Origin: Rhodamnia argentea
Lineage: Eukaryota; Streptophyta; Magnoliopsida; Myrtales; Myrtaceae
Direction of reading: 5' to 3'
DNA length: 64,000 bases
Assembly (NCBI RefSeq): GCF_020921035.1
Contig: NC_063157.1
Span: 1,178,001-1,242,000, forward strand
A program made the position numbers and the translations under genes. Every line of letters starts with the position of its first letter. The first letter of the stretch is position 1. Positions 26,305 through 37,206 of the stretch are shown here, in pieces. Below the pieces are notes generated by a model. That model worked only from the letters and a program-made list of their open reading frames with translations, did no database searches and was not told where the DNA came from.

Positions 26305-28279
26305 TATCATGCCACAAATCCACTATAAGGGCCATACACAGCCGTCCTTTCTCAAAATGACGTAGCATCCACATAACTAAAACTCAACCTGCTATCAAAA
26401 TTCATACATCTGCTTATATACTTGATAAAGGGGTCTTTGGTTACAAAATCAAATCTCGCTACTAAACCAACAAAATATATAACTACATATCCATCAAAAG
26501 ACATGTACATATCTCTATCAAAAGGATATAGACCTTTACCGACAACTCAAAGAGCTCATCATAGCCACATCTAACTCTTAACACATACACAAACCCCCCC
26601 CCACTAGCAAAAGTGTGATTTGCCAACGATCGCTCACGTCCTATAGGCGACTCGCTGAACCTATAAGACAAAGGAAATGGAATGGGTGAGCTACCACGAC
26701 TTAGTGAGTAATACATTTCTTCTAAGCGGATCAAACAACCACTATGCACATTTAATATTCAAAATATAACTAATTTACATCAAACTCGAAACATATCAAA
26801 CTCGTACAACCAAAACAAGTTATACCTTACCTTAACATAACATATTCATAGCAAAAGTATCCATATCGGATCATACCATCAAAGCACATATCAATGGTCT
26901 AATCCATTGATCAATCTCATCTAAAACACGTCAATAGTATATCCATTGACTAATCTCATCAAAACACATGTCAATGGTCTATCCACCGACCAATCTCATG
27001 CTCAAGATTCTTACCATAGTCATGTATAATGCTCGTGGCAAAAGACGACCAAGACTCTCCCCTGGCAAGTTCTCCACCTATAATGTCGATGGCTCGGCCC
27101 ACAAGAATATCCTAACTAGTATACGCATACCCACAAACCCCTCAACCGGGTTCACAGCCATCTTGAGCACCACTTAATTAACAACAACATCCTCCTCATA
27201 AATAAGAAAGTATATTAGAACCAACTCGAAACCAGCAGCACAAATCGTTCGCAAACCGTATCAAATAGACAAAACAGCAGTAAATGTTCGATCATGTTTT
27301 ATGCAACAAAAAAATGCTACTTTCTCAAGTCATAACATACTTAGTAGTATCATTTTCAAAATATGAGTTTACAAAACACAAAGAAGAAATAATATTACTC
27401 ATCCGGAGAAGTCGAAAACCAAGCTACGGTGGTTACCCAAATTGATACACGTATTCCTATCAAATATATAAAAAAAGGGTATCAAAAACTGAGTAATATG
27501 CTACCCTAAAGCATGACTTGACTGAAAAAGGCCTATTTATCACTAAGACGACACATACGCACAAACAAAACGCTCACTCATAACGGACACACATGCTATC
27601 CGCTTCGTGCAGCTTGCGCGATAAACTTAAATGAACCATAACTCCCTCCTTCGAGCTTCGATTTAAACGAACTTGTAGTCTAAAGAAAGCTCTTTTAATG
27701 TACAACAAAACCCCCCAACATGGCTTGACCAGAATCTATCCGAAAATCGGCAAGAAGGGGCGCAACATGTTCTGGTCGTGCATTGTTCATTGCGCACGTC
27801 AAACTTCCAATTTTTTTTTTCGGACAAACCATAAATCCAAATTGAGCTACGTAGAGTCTCAGAGCTCCACAACACCTAACTATCGTCCCCCCAAAGGATC
27901 TCAACTTAACGACTCCAAAATCTAACTTCGCGGCTCAATTTTCGCATAAATCTGAATTTAAGCCCTAGATACGGAAACCATTCTGATTAAATAAATGAGG
28001 AGTGTGAGCACTTACCTAGCGTTGCGACACATAGTGAAACAAGCTTGGTGAGGCAACGTGATATGTAGACCTCTCCTTTCTTCTTCCATTCTTCCTTTCT
28101 CTTCTTCTTTCTCTCCCTTTTCTTTTCTCTCTTTTTTTCCCTTCCTTTAGCTGAAGAACTCTCGATCTTTCAAGAAGGAACGAGACAACCCTTTTTCTTT
28201 TCTTTTTGTTGACTTTTCAACCCTTTTTTAAGGTGGGTCCCACCACCTTTTTGACCTGGTCAAACAAGCAAATATTACA
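26305..28279 (-). repeat. 5' LTR of the gypsy element
   Basis: Paired with 18947-20924. On the minus strand it starts TGTAATATTTGCTTG and ends GGCATGATA. The LTR includes CT-rich DNA near 28080-28140 also seen in its partner. Confidence 0.88.
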
Positions 28280-28396
28280 GTATATCCCACAATCGGTAGG
28301 TTTTACCGCATGTAGCTGGTCTGTTCGTCATTATTGTCTTTACATAATTTGCATTATTTTGTTGTTCCGTTATATACTTCAATCTTCTTACTATTT

Positions 28397-28592
28397 TACC
28401 CTATATATATATGCGTGTCTTGGACCACCATTGGAGACCATTCGGAAAATGTGTACTAAACTCAAAGTTAATTAAGAAAAGATCATGTGACATCATATAG
28501 AATATCTATATAACCTTGTGATTACTTGGAAGGAATCTAAATATTCTATAATGATTGTCCCTCTCCGTGCAATTGTATAATGATTGATTAAC
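28397..28592 (+). repeat. Second copy of the dioxygenase-array flank
   Basis: 'gtcttggaccaccattgg', 'aagaaaagatcatgtgacat' and 'gattgtccctctccgtgcaa' match 15257-15440 in order. It is the part of the array unit pushed away from copy B by the retrotransposon insertions. Confidence 0.6.
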
Positions 28593-28865
28593 ATACTTGT
28601 GGAAGGACAAAAAACTTATTATTGTCAACAATTTTTCAGATTTTGCATCTATTTGATTCAGAACTGAAAACATTGTATCGGTATATCAATTCAAATCAAA
28701 ACATGGGTTTGATCTACACTGCATGTTCTAAGAAAAATTGGATCATCTAAAAAGAAGAAAAATGGAGATTTTGTCTAAAGGAATGCGCTAAGAGGGGACA
28801 AACGTATAAAATCTTTCGCCACAATAGAGTTTTTCCAACTCTCTCAAAGCTAATAGGCATACGGC

Positions 28866-28940
28866 TTATCGGTAAAGGAATTGGGGGATGGGAACGTTAG
28901 TATCATAGGTGCGGGTTCGAATCCCACACTCTACAAAGAG
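28866..28940 (+). mobile_element. tRNA-like sequence, probable SINE head
   Basis: 'gcgggttcgaatcccacactc' (about 28911-28931) is a B-box and T-arm like stem, with an A-box-like 'cttatcggtaaagg' about 45 bp upstream. There is no complete cloverleaf with acceptor stem, so this is better read as the Pol III promoter of a tRNA-derived SINE than as a working tRNA gene. Confidence 0.5.
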
Positions 28941-28994
28941 GCAGAGTAAAAGTCAGAGAGAGGAGAGTTAGAGATAGGACTAGACAATGCCAAA

Positions 28995-29335
28995 TGGACC
29001 CGTGGGCCCAGAACCGGCCCGGAATCGGCCCGTTGACCGGCCCGGAACCGGCCCGTTGACCGGGCCCACGGTTCGTAAATTGTTGGAACCGGCCCGGAAC
29101 CGCCGGTTCCGGGCCGGTTCCAACCCGGGTTAAAAAAAAAAAAGGAGTAGGTTTGATAAAAAGAGTAATTGGGCTTTGGAACCGGCGGTTCCGAACCGGA
29201 ACCGAAACCGGCGGTTCCAAACCCGGAACCGGAACCGGCTCTTTAAGGGCCGGTTCCGGTTCCACCTTTTTTTGGAACCGGAACCGCCGGTTCCCGAACC
29301 GGAACCGGCGGTTCCGTCGAACCGGCCCCCTCTAG
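28995..29335. repeat. GGAACC-rich palindromic low-complexity block
   Basis: Dense direct and inverted copies of 'ggaaccgg' and 'ccggttcc', for example 'gaaccgccggttccgg', alternate with 'cggcccg' runs. Every unit is close to its own reverse complement, so the block can fold extensively on either strand. A short A-run and 'ttgataaaaagagtaattg' separate two halves. Open frames through it are repeat artefacts. Confidence 0.8.
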
Positions 29336-29394
29336 ATAGGACAAAAAAAAAAAAACCCTCTCAAAATGGAACCTATTCCAGTCATATATGCAAA

Positions 29395-30325
29395 AAGAAT
29401 TTATTTATTTATCATGCTACTATGCATGGAGAAGATATATCATGGGAAATTCTTAAAAGAATTTTCTACAATGAAATTTGATGAGAAAAAATTCTTCCGG
29501 GGTCCTATAAGATCTATTCTTTCTTTTATTCTAACAAATGATCATAACTTCATCCGGGTTTGCATCCTACTTAGAGATCTACTAAGATCAGAAATAGTTG
29601 AAGTAAGAATAAGATGTTTGTTTTTTTCCCTTCCAAGCTCTCGGAAGATAAAGAATGGTCCATATTGTAAGAGTTTTTCCATGTGGGCTTATATTAGTTG
29701 AAATTGATATTTATTGATTAACGAGGTTGGTCTAATAAGGTAAGATATAAAGATTGTTAATCGGTTTAATATGGGTTGGCTTAGTATAGACCAAGTTAAG
29801 CCCGGCTTGTGATGAGAGGGTCCACGTTGGAAACTATATATAAAGGCTCAAGTTGCCCCTCTGGTCCTCTATTGCAGAATTTCAGAAGTACCTTTTCGTT
29901 TTGAATAGCAATTGTCTCATTTGCCAACGTAAACAAGAGGGAATAGAGGGGAAGTGCTCAAGTCTTGATTCATCCACATTCCGCACCAATTCCAATGGAT
30001 TCCAAACCAGGCAAGTGTGCTAATCCTTTTCCTCCATGGTATGTTGTGTTTCTAGTTCCAGTGTGGATTCGTGGCTTACACATATATTGAATATAATTAT
30101 GTATTTATCCAATAATGTCTCAATTCATTCTATTTTATCGGATTCAAGAAGTAATATGGTTCTAAAAAAACAACAGAACATAGACAGTTCCAATTAGATT
30201 TCATTCTTGATAACAAAAAATGCAATTTTTTAGTTTACTTGTATGTTCCATGAAATAGGTGAATGCTCGTTACACCACGACTTTGAATCTAAAGAGAGAT
30301 TTTCAAGGATTGGCAAATCACAAAA
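29395..30325 (+). pseudogene. ycf2: Nuclear fragment of chloroplast ycf2 (NUPT), interrupted by a solo LTR
   Basis: 29480-29665 and 30086-30325 match the ycf2 coding region in order. Landmarks include 'gtcctataagatctattc', 'cttcatccgggttt', 'agatctactaagatcagaaa', then after the insertion 'gtctcaattcattct', 'gacagttccaat' and 'acaccacgactttgaatc'. Upstream, 29410-29455 ('atgcatggagaagatata', 'tcatgggaaattctt') resembles a different, more distal part of ycf2, so the insert seems rearranged. Ycf2 is a large plastid protein of the inner-envelope import motor complex; this copy has frameshifts, is only a few hundred bases long and cannot function. Identification is from recall of the family, not alignment. 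Confidence 0.75.
29666..30080 (+). mobile_element. Solo LTR, family S, copy 2 (inside ycf2 remnant)
   Basis: Starts TGTAAGAGTTTTTCC, ends GTGGCTTACA, with a perfect 5-bp target duplication CATAT (29661-29665 and 30081-30085). It is related to 18296-18749. It splits the ycf2 fragment, so it arrived after the plastid DNA did. Confidence 0.87.
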
Positions 30326-31301
30326 GAGATGAATATTACTTGAGATATTATGAGATTAGTTCGTATTCAAAATAGAAAGTTCAACTAACCGACAAGGAAT
30401 TTATTAATTATTATTCAGAAGTTTAACTTTTGATTGTATCCCAAATTTTGTCGTACACATAATCAATCACCACCGGAATCAAGATCAGCTAGTTGCTTAT
30501 CGTTCAAAACATGAAAATTTTGTTGGTATAAGAACCTCACGAATACCATAACTTTCGATGCTCAATTGAGTGCCATAAACTTTCTTTTGTTCACATAAAT
30601 GATACCAATTTAAAAATCGATCACTTCAGTGTCATCGGTTTTTTTTTTTTTTTTTGGTAAGGAAAGTGTCTTCGGTTTTTGTGACCTAAAACTTCAAAAA
30701 TTCCAAGCTAATGGATTATCGGGTTAATTATTTACTAACCTAACTCGGGCTCTCTCAAGTCAATACCAAATCGCAACTTATGGTTCAAATTAATTAATGT
30801 GCAAAGATTTTCTAAATTGGAGTCTCGTTTTTTGGTAAGTCGATTAGAAACCTAAGTAAATGAACGGGAGAACTAAATTACTTCTACAAAGTTCGAGGAC
30901 TTGATTACGCTATATTACTCTAACGTCCTTTCGGTACCATTTTATTTCATGAAAAAAAATTTGTTAGGCAATGTTAATTGATTTTAACCTAAGTCACTAA
31001 CAAAGGTTATCATGCAGGTGCACAATCAATTAATTAAACATCCAGAAATCAATATAATCAAGGGAGCATGCACTACACAAAACACTATTTCTTTTTTTAA
31101 AATTTTTGATTTTTATATGAATGCATGAACCTATTCTAAATGATGTAATGTCATGAATTAAATGCAAGACTGAACTAGATGACATGCAAATTAAATGAAT
31201 GTACAAGTGAGATCATGGTTTAATTAAATTAACTACGTGACATGTAAATTAATTAAAACCTAGACATGCAATTCTAATATGCAATTTAAGCTAAAATGCA
31301 A

Positions 31302-31412
31302 CTTAATATGACATGGCAAGTATGACGTGGCAAGGATGACATGGCATAGATGATGTGATAAGGATGACATGACAAGGATGATGTGGCATAGATGACATGG
31401 CAAGGATGAATG
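31302..31412. repeat. Minisatellite of about 14 bp units
   Basis: Tandem variants of 'gatgacatggcaag', 'gatgatgtgataag' and 'gatgacatggcata', about seven units. Confidence 0.8.
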
Positions 31413-32590
31413 ATTTTTTTTAAAATTTTCGGATGAATTAATTTCCTAAAGTAGAACTATGCCAAAACAATTCTTATCTTGCATATTTTAGAGTTTAAAT
31501 TGACTGAAATCCTAATATATTAAAGATAAATTATTTTAAACATGAGATTCTATTTAAACATGCAATTTTTATCCTAAAATGCAATCCTAAAGATTAGATA
31601 TTCAATTATCTACATGATGCAATTTTTAAAAGATATGCAATTTTCAAATATGGAAAGTGAATGAGTGCAATTTTTTAGAATTTTTGGGATAATCATATCA
31701 TGTGACGGATAAATTTTGAAAAAAAAAATGACAATCAAGCAATTCAATTCAAATTAGGAAAAGTTGTCTTCTTGCGCCATTGGTAAGTAGAAGATTTTTT
31801 TACCGGCTTTGCTCTCTTGACTGAACAGTAATCTCCTCGTGAAGAAAAAGTGGCCGCGGTTGTGGTCGCACCAATCGCCGGGAACAATGCATGAATGCGC
31901 ACGGTCAGGAAGGGAAGCCAAACGCTCAGTTGCTTCGTCGTCAGTAGGCAGGGAGGGCAATCGTCGCTATTGTCGTCCTCCCACCCCTTTTGTCTGAAGT
32001 GGTGTACTTTTTTTATTAGTGGGAAGAACAAATTTTCTTTCCTTATTATAACGCCTCAAATATTTTAATTTTTATTCCTTTCCCTTGTTGACCGATCTTT
32101 GCTCTGCCCACTGTCTTTTCTTGTACAAAGATATGAAACGAAATCTGCTGATTCTTCTTGCTTGCTTTTTGCTTCTTCTTTTTTAATTTCTTTTCTTACC
32201 CCCAAGCAAGAGAATGGGCCGCGCCCATTCCATATGAGCATTGTGAATTAATTTTGAATCGAGCACAATCTGGTTTTCGGCCATCGAATTTATATCATCA
32301 TCATGGGCATATCTTAATTAAGCTCAAAACTATCCGCTCGAATCCATCCACTGCCAATCCAATAAATGTGCGAATAATATGCTAATGCTCCTAATGTCTA
32401 TATGTAATTTAACTAATATTTTTGTTTAAGGGCTAAGGTCGGTCCTTAATTTTCTATGCAATAAATGAATGATTAAGTCACCAAAATTTAGATGTCAACA
32501 ACATTCTACCTGTTTTCTTTGTTCTTCACTTCTTCTTGTTAAATCTTTAGATATTTGATTATATGCTTGCACTCGTAGTTGAAGATAATG

Positions 32591-32593
<3 letters not shown>

Positions 32594-32641
<48 letters not shown>
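32594..32641. repeat. (TC)n microsatellite, 48 bp
   Basis: Uninterrupted TC run, the longest simple repeat in the window. Confidence 0.95.
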
Positions 32642-32643
<2 letters not shown>

Positions 32644-35102
32644 TTTTTCAGTTTTGGGTTTTCCGTGTTTATCGTGACTCATCCATTTTTATTTTCCTTT
32701 CATCCTTCGCCATTTTGTGCTTGAATTCGTGCATTTTTTGGCCTTTTTCGCAACGAAACTCAAAAGATCTATAAATGTACACACACCATCATATATTATT
32801 GATGTGGGACAACATATACATGATTAGTATTAAAAAGATGCATGTCAAAATAAAAATTAGCTTTCTTAAGGAGTGAGCCTAAGGATTTTGCATTGCACAA
32901 GACCCGATAAGATTTTCCCTTAATAAGTTCTTGTAAACTATATTATACACAGAATAATCCAACGAAGAGCTCATTATTGAAAGCCAGTTTTTAGTTGGTA
33001 GAATTAAAAAAATTATGAATTTACGCATCCCGCTACGTATCCCCGATGTGGTGTCACTTATACATGATTTTTTAACATAATTTTTTAGAGGCACTCTGGT
33101 GACGAGATATCGACTTTTTTACGTCAAAATCTCAGGTGCAATTGTACAAGTCAATTAAAGGTCGGTTCCCAAAACCCGAAAATGTTTTGACTTTTCAAAA
33201 GTCAAAATCTCCTAGCCCACCAAGAAATGCTGATGGAGAAATTTTGTTTGCTCTGGATTTCTCCTCTTTCACTAAATAAGAAGAGGCAAAAGAAAATTGT
33301 TGTTTACATGCTCTAAACATTGATTAGTTTGTAACTCCAGAGTTTAGTGAGAAATTAATCATGCTGCATATTGTTCGTTAAAGGCGTTAGAAATATGTAG
33401 TCATAGTAGCTGATGATGGATATGATAATATTGGGAGCTGCTCCAACTTCTCTATGGCTCGAACACATCACAACAATCATTATCACAAGGAGGGAAAAAA
33501 ATGCTTGAGATCACTCGTTGCCAAGTGAATGAAAAAGAACAGATCTCTTCTGAAATGTATATTAAAAGAAGGGAATGAAACCTTGAAATTAAGCTCGTAT
33601 TTGAGTTGTGGCTTGCCAAAAGAAAATTTTGTCCAAAAAAGGAAAAAGAGTTCTACATCTTCTAGATAGGAGTCGGGTGTCCTTATCAAGAGAGAGGAAA
33701 AAGCTACTAATTCAAAGCCTTGGAAGTTCTCAAAATTCTCAGGCCGTGGAGGAGGCCATAGGGGAGAAATTATACGAATATGGTGTATACTATCAATTGA
33801 ATTTGAATCATTTTGTTGAGAAAACCTTTTTTTGAATATTTTGATTCTGACAAAATTATCCTTCTTTAGAAAGAATATGGTAAATGCCAATAAACATTTT
33901 ATTACAGGTATGAACACGTCAATAAAAAGCTTATATTGCTCCAAACCTGATTTTCAGACTTTAGGCGGAGTCGTCACATATTTGCCTCCGAAAACTTATT
34001 CTTGACAAGACTTATGTGACACGTTACTAAGGGTGTTAATAGAGTGCAAAGTCACTGTTACAGTCTGTTCGGATCCAAAGAGTTTCTTCTACTTTTGAGG
34101 ACTGCTTCTGAGTTATGTTCGGATTCTGCAATATCTTCTGGCCAAATTCTGAATACTCGTGTTTGGCAGGTTTTCGATTTGGCTGTGTTATTTATGAAAG
34201 TCTGTAATGTTTGATTGATATGATTATTTTTCAATCAGATTAGGAGAATATCTTCGAGAGGATATTTACACACCGAAAAAGGCAAGAACTAGACAATAGT
34301 TCAATTAATCTATTATTGCTTAGTTCTTTATCAGCAACACCACGAAACAATTTATAGCGACGTCAATCAAGATAAACTTTTGACCCAAAAAAAAAAATCA
34401 AGATAAGCTAAAACTTCATTGGAAGATTACTTTCTTTAAGTGAAACCCAGTGTCCTAAAAAGCATGACAGTTTAGATAAGGTCGGGCATATTTCCAACCC
34501 CATATGACTATATCCACCTGATTTTCAGTAAAGGGTTGGATTTTCAATTGCAATTTAAAGCAGTGGCCCCAAATTTACTTGCTTTCCTTTTTGTTATGTT
34601 TTTTCTAATTCCATGTAGGATCTAGTTTTCATAATTAAGAATATCACATGCTTTTGTTTTGTTTGTTTTTAAGTATGTTTTGCCATGTACACTAAAGACA
34701 CAATGTTTTCTTTCTATGTTTAGATTTTACTTCTGTAGAAATTAGCTTTTTTGAATAGAGAAATTTTTTGACCCAAAAAAAAAAAAAACAGAGAGAAATT
34801 TCAAGAAAACCTAATTCTTTTCTATGTCGACAAGCAAATTTATGAATTAATAGTCAAGTAGAATCTAGAGATATTTGAACGTAGGCATATCATATAATGG
34901 GATGATCGGATGAAATATAAAAGAGAACTTCTTCAAAGATTTCCCAAAACAAAGTCACAGTTATATTCCCTAACGTGAAACCTTAAGAGATGAAAGTTAA
35001 CTAAACCAAAGGTATGCATGAAATAAGAAATTTACTTTAACATGCCAGTGAAACTTCATTCATTTTGAAATGACAAAAACTAATATTATTCATCGAACGA
35101 TT

Positions 35103-35106
<4 letters not shown>

Positions 35107-35134
<28 letters not shown>
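35107..35134. repeat. (AT)n microsatellite
   Basis: About 14 AT units. Confidence 0.9.
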
Positions 35135-35689
35135 CAAGGTGCCTCAATGTGCATAATTTTTTCACCTCGATGTTTTTCAATGCATTTCTACATACTCCTA
35201 TAACATCTTAAATGCTATTTGTAAAAGTATCTCGCTGATAGTAAGGAAGCACAACTTTTTTCTTAATATAGTAAATAAAGAGGACTTGATATTTTTTTTT
35301 AACCAATGAAATTTAAAAAAAATAAAAAATTCCCCCGGATAGTGAGGTTTTTAGATAGGAGAGACCAAGAGCAAATATGTTGTTATGAGAGCAAAGATGA
35401 AGAAGAAACTACTTTTCATCTTCTAAACAGCAATAGGTCTAAATTTGAAGGTAAACATAGAAAGTAAATACCTAATTTGAAGGAAACTGAGCAAATATGG
35501 TGACCGTTAAAAGGCGATTTTATCTATCTAGTGAAAAAATGAGTGAACTTAGTTATATAGGACTGGAAATAGCCCAAACTTTGGATAATCGAAGGCACAC
35601 TGTGCACAAGACTAAGCCAACAAAAATCGCACCTTAGGCAAACCAAGAATAGCATGTGGGGAGATAATGAAAAACAAGCACATGTGAGA

Positions 35690-36040
35690 TTACAAATTAG
35701 TATACTTGTGACAAATTTACTCTCCGTTAATTTTCATTAAATTGATTTAATATCCAAAAAACTCCCAAATTGATATGCATGTGACAAACAAAAGTAAAAA
35801 CTCTAAATGGGTGCACTCATCAACTGTCGTGTGTTATCTAATTCAGCAATTTGAAGGTAAAATTTAACGGAAACTAATGGAGAGTAAGTTCATTACAAGT
35901 GTATCGGTTTAAAATTTTTGGTGGTCAAAAAAATAATTTTGAATAAATTTATCGTAAATGTACAGATTTGAAATTTTACGTGGCCAAAAATTTCGTTTGG
36001 ATAAATCTATAACAAATATATCAGTTTGAATATGGAGGCC
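35690..36040. repeat. G-box repeat family member abutting the GMPP promoter
   Basis: A diverged member of the dispersed family whose signature is repeated 'gtgacaaatttac' steps with a central 'tcaactgtc-gtgtg' core. It is closest to 58590-58935. It ends within 10 bp of the TATA box of the GMPP gene, so the proximal promoter is largely repeat-derived. Confidence 0.6.
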
Positions 36041-36044
36041 CCAC

Positions 36045-36054
36045 CTATAAATAC
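36045..36054 (+). promoter_or_regulatory. TATA box of GMPP copy 1
   Basis: 'ctataaatac' is followed by a GC-rich leader. A first non-coding exon probably runs from about 36076 to 36241, ending at a 'cag|gtattg' donor. The leader intron would rejoin shortly before the ATG, most likely at 'ctacag|gaac' near 37190. Confidence 0.6.
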
Positions 36055-37206
36055 CCGCGTATCTCGCTCTTAGCGATTGCTCTTCGCTCTTCACAGCACA
36101 TCGTCCTGCCCCCTGATCGTCCGGTGTGACGTGTCCAAAGCGAAGCGAGCGCAAATCGCCGAGACTCGACACGCTTGCGCCTTCTCTAAATTCGTTCCCA
36201 GCTCGGGTTTGCAGCCTCTCCGTCGTCCGGGTCCGTGTCAGGTATTGAAAGAATTTAACTAATTTGCGAGGTGGTTCCTTCACTTCTGCGTGAATTGAAC
36301 GCTTTTGGTAATAATGGGTGTTTGATTCTGGATTTGGGTCTGATTGGCTTGAGATTTTCGTTCTTTGATTGGTATGGGAGGAACTGTTTTTAAATCCGAA
36401 GCTTTGTCCCCACATACATTAATGGCTTTTCTTGAAAGTGCTCTCTCTCCGTTGTTTGTCTAGGCTTCTGATTGGCATTTTCCTGCCCCTTTTCTCTTCT
36501 CTTCTCTTCTCTTTCTTTATCGTTTCATTTTCAGCTTTTAAGAAGTGTCGGTGGTGTCGGTAAATTCATAGATCACCTCCGGGTATCTTCCCTCGTTCAT
36601 CGAAAGGTGCCTCTTTAAGCGCGTTTCAGCCTTAATAGCTGCCAAACAATTGTTTGCTGCTTGTTCTTGTGAACCGTAATCTGACCCAGCTGCTGGGGTG
36701 TGCGAGTGTTCCTCTTTGTCGTTATGTAGCCACATCTGTTGCACATACGTGGCTCACACTGAGTGAAAACATCCCCTTTCTTTCACCCTGTTGAGTACCT
36801 GTTGTCGCTGTTATTTTAGTGATTTTGTCTTGGGTTTAGAATTATGCTTGAGGTCTTTCGATTTTTTGCTTAACATGAGCTTTGTCGATAATGTCTGAAG
36901 GTAGTGATTGTAAGATGTCGTGGTATTATAACTGTTTAACTTGCTATTGGTTTGTTTTCCATTTGAGGTATATATGTCATTTGAGTCTTGACCCGTAACC
37001 GCGAATTCCCATTAGCATTTGGCTGTGGACGAACTCACTCGGAGTTTATTACAGCCGTTTCTCCCTTCATGACAGTATATGAGGAAGGGCGTGCAATTGA
37101 TCTGCCTATAAAATATACACAAGACTTGCAGAAACCGGTATTCTATCTCAACTCACCTCTGATATACAGACTCTGTAACCTACAGGAACATAGGGACAAC
37201 ATCATA

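Larger units (their letters stand above)
18947..28279 (-). mobile_element. Ty3/gypsy chromovirus LTR retrotransposon, degenerate full-length copy
   Basis: Two LTRs of about 1.98 kb (18947-20924 and 26305-28279) bound a 5.4-kb interior. The element reads on the minus strand: LTR start TGTAATATTTG, primer-binding site, gag, protease, reverse transcriptase, RNase H, integrase, a chromodomain-like tail and a polypurine tract. The flanks GCATA (18942-18946) and GTATA (28280-28284) form an imperfect 5-bp target duplication. The order with integrase after RNase H is Ty3/gypsy, and the terminal 'KYPHLF' points to the Tekay/Del chromoviruses. Numerous stops and frameshifts make it non-autonomous. Confidence 0.9.
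30326..35690. other. Long intergenic region without supported genes
   Basis: AT-rich DNA. Short open frames (for example minus strand 31744-32031 and 33483-33944) show no domain, no splice structure and biased composition. Retroelement-like phrases occur ('gattaagtcaccaaaattt'), but no element can be bounded. Confidence 0.4.

Noticed and set aside
28866..28940. A functional tRNA gene
   Set aside because: Only T-arm and A-box-like parts are present; no acceptor stem or anticodon arm can be drawn.
29153..29481. Arg/Pro/Glu-rich proteins at the GGAACC block
   Set aside because: These frames are translations of the palindromic repeat.
33483..33944. 153-residue minus-strand frame as a gene
   Set aside because: Phe/Leu/Ile/Lys-rich translation of AT-rich DNA with no recognisable motif or splice context.
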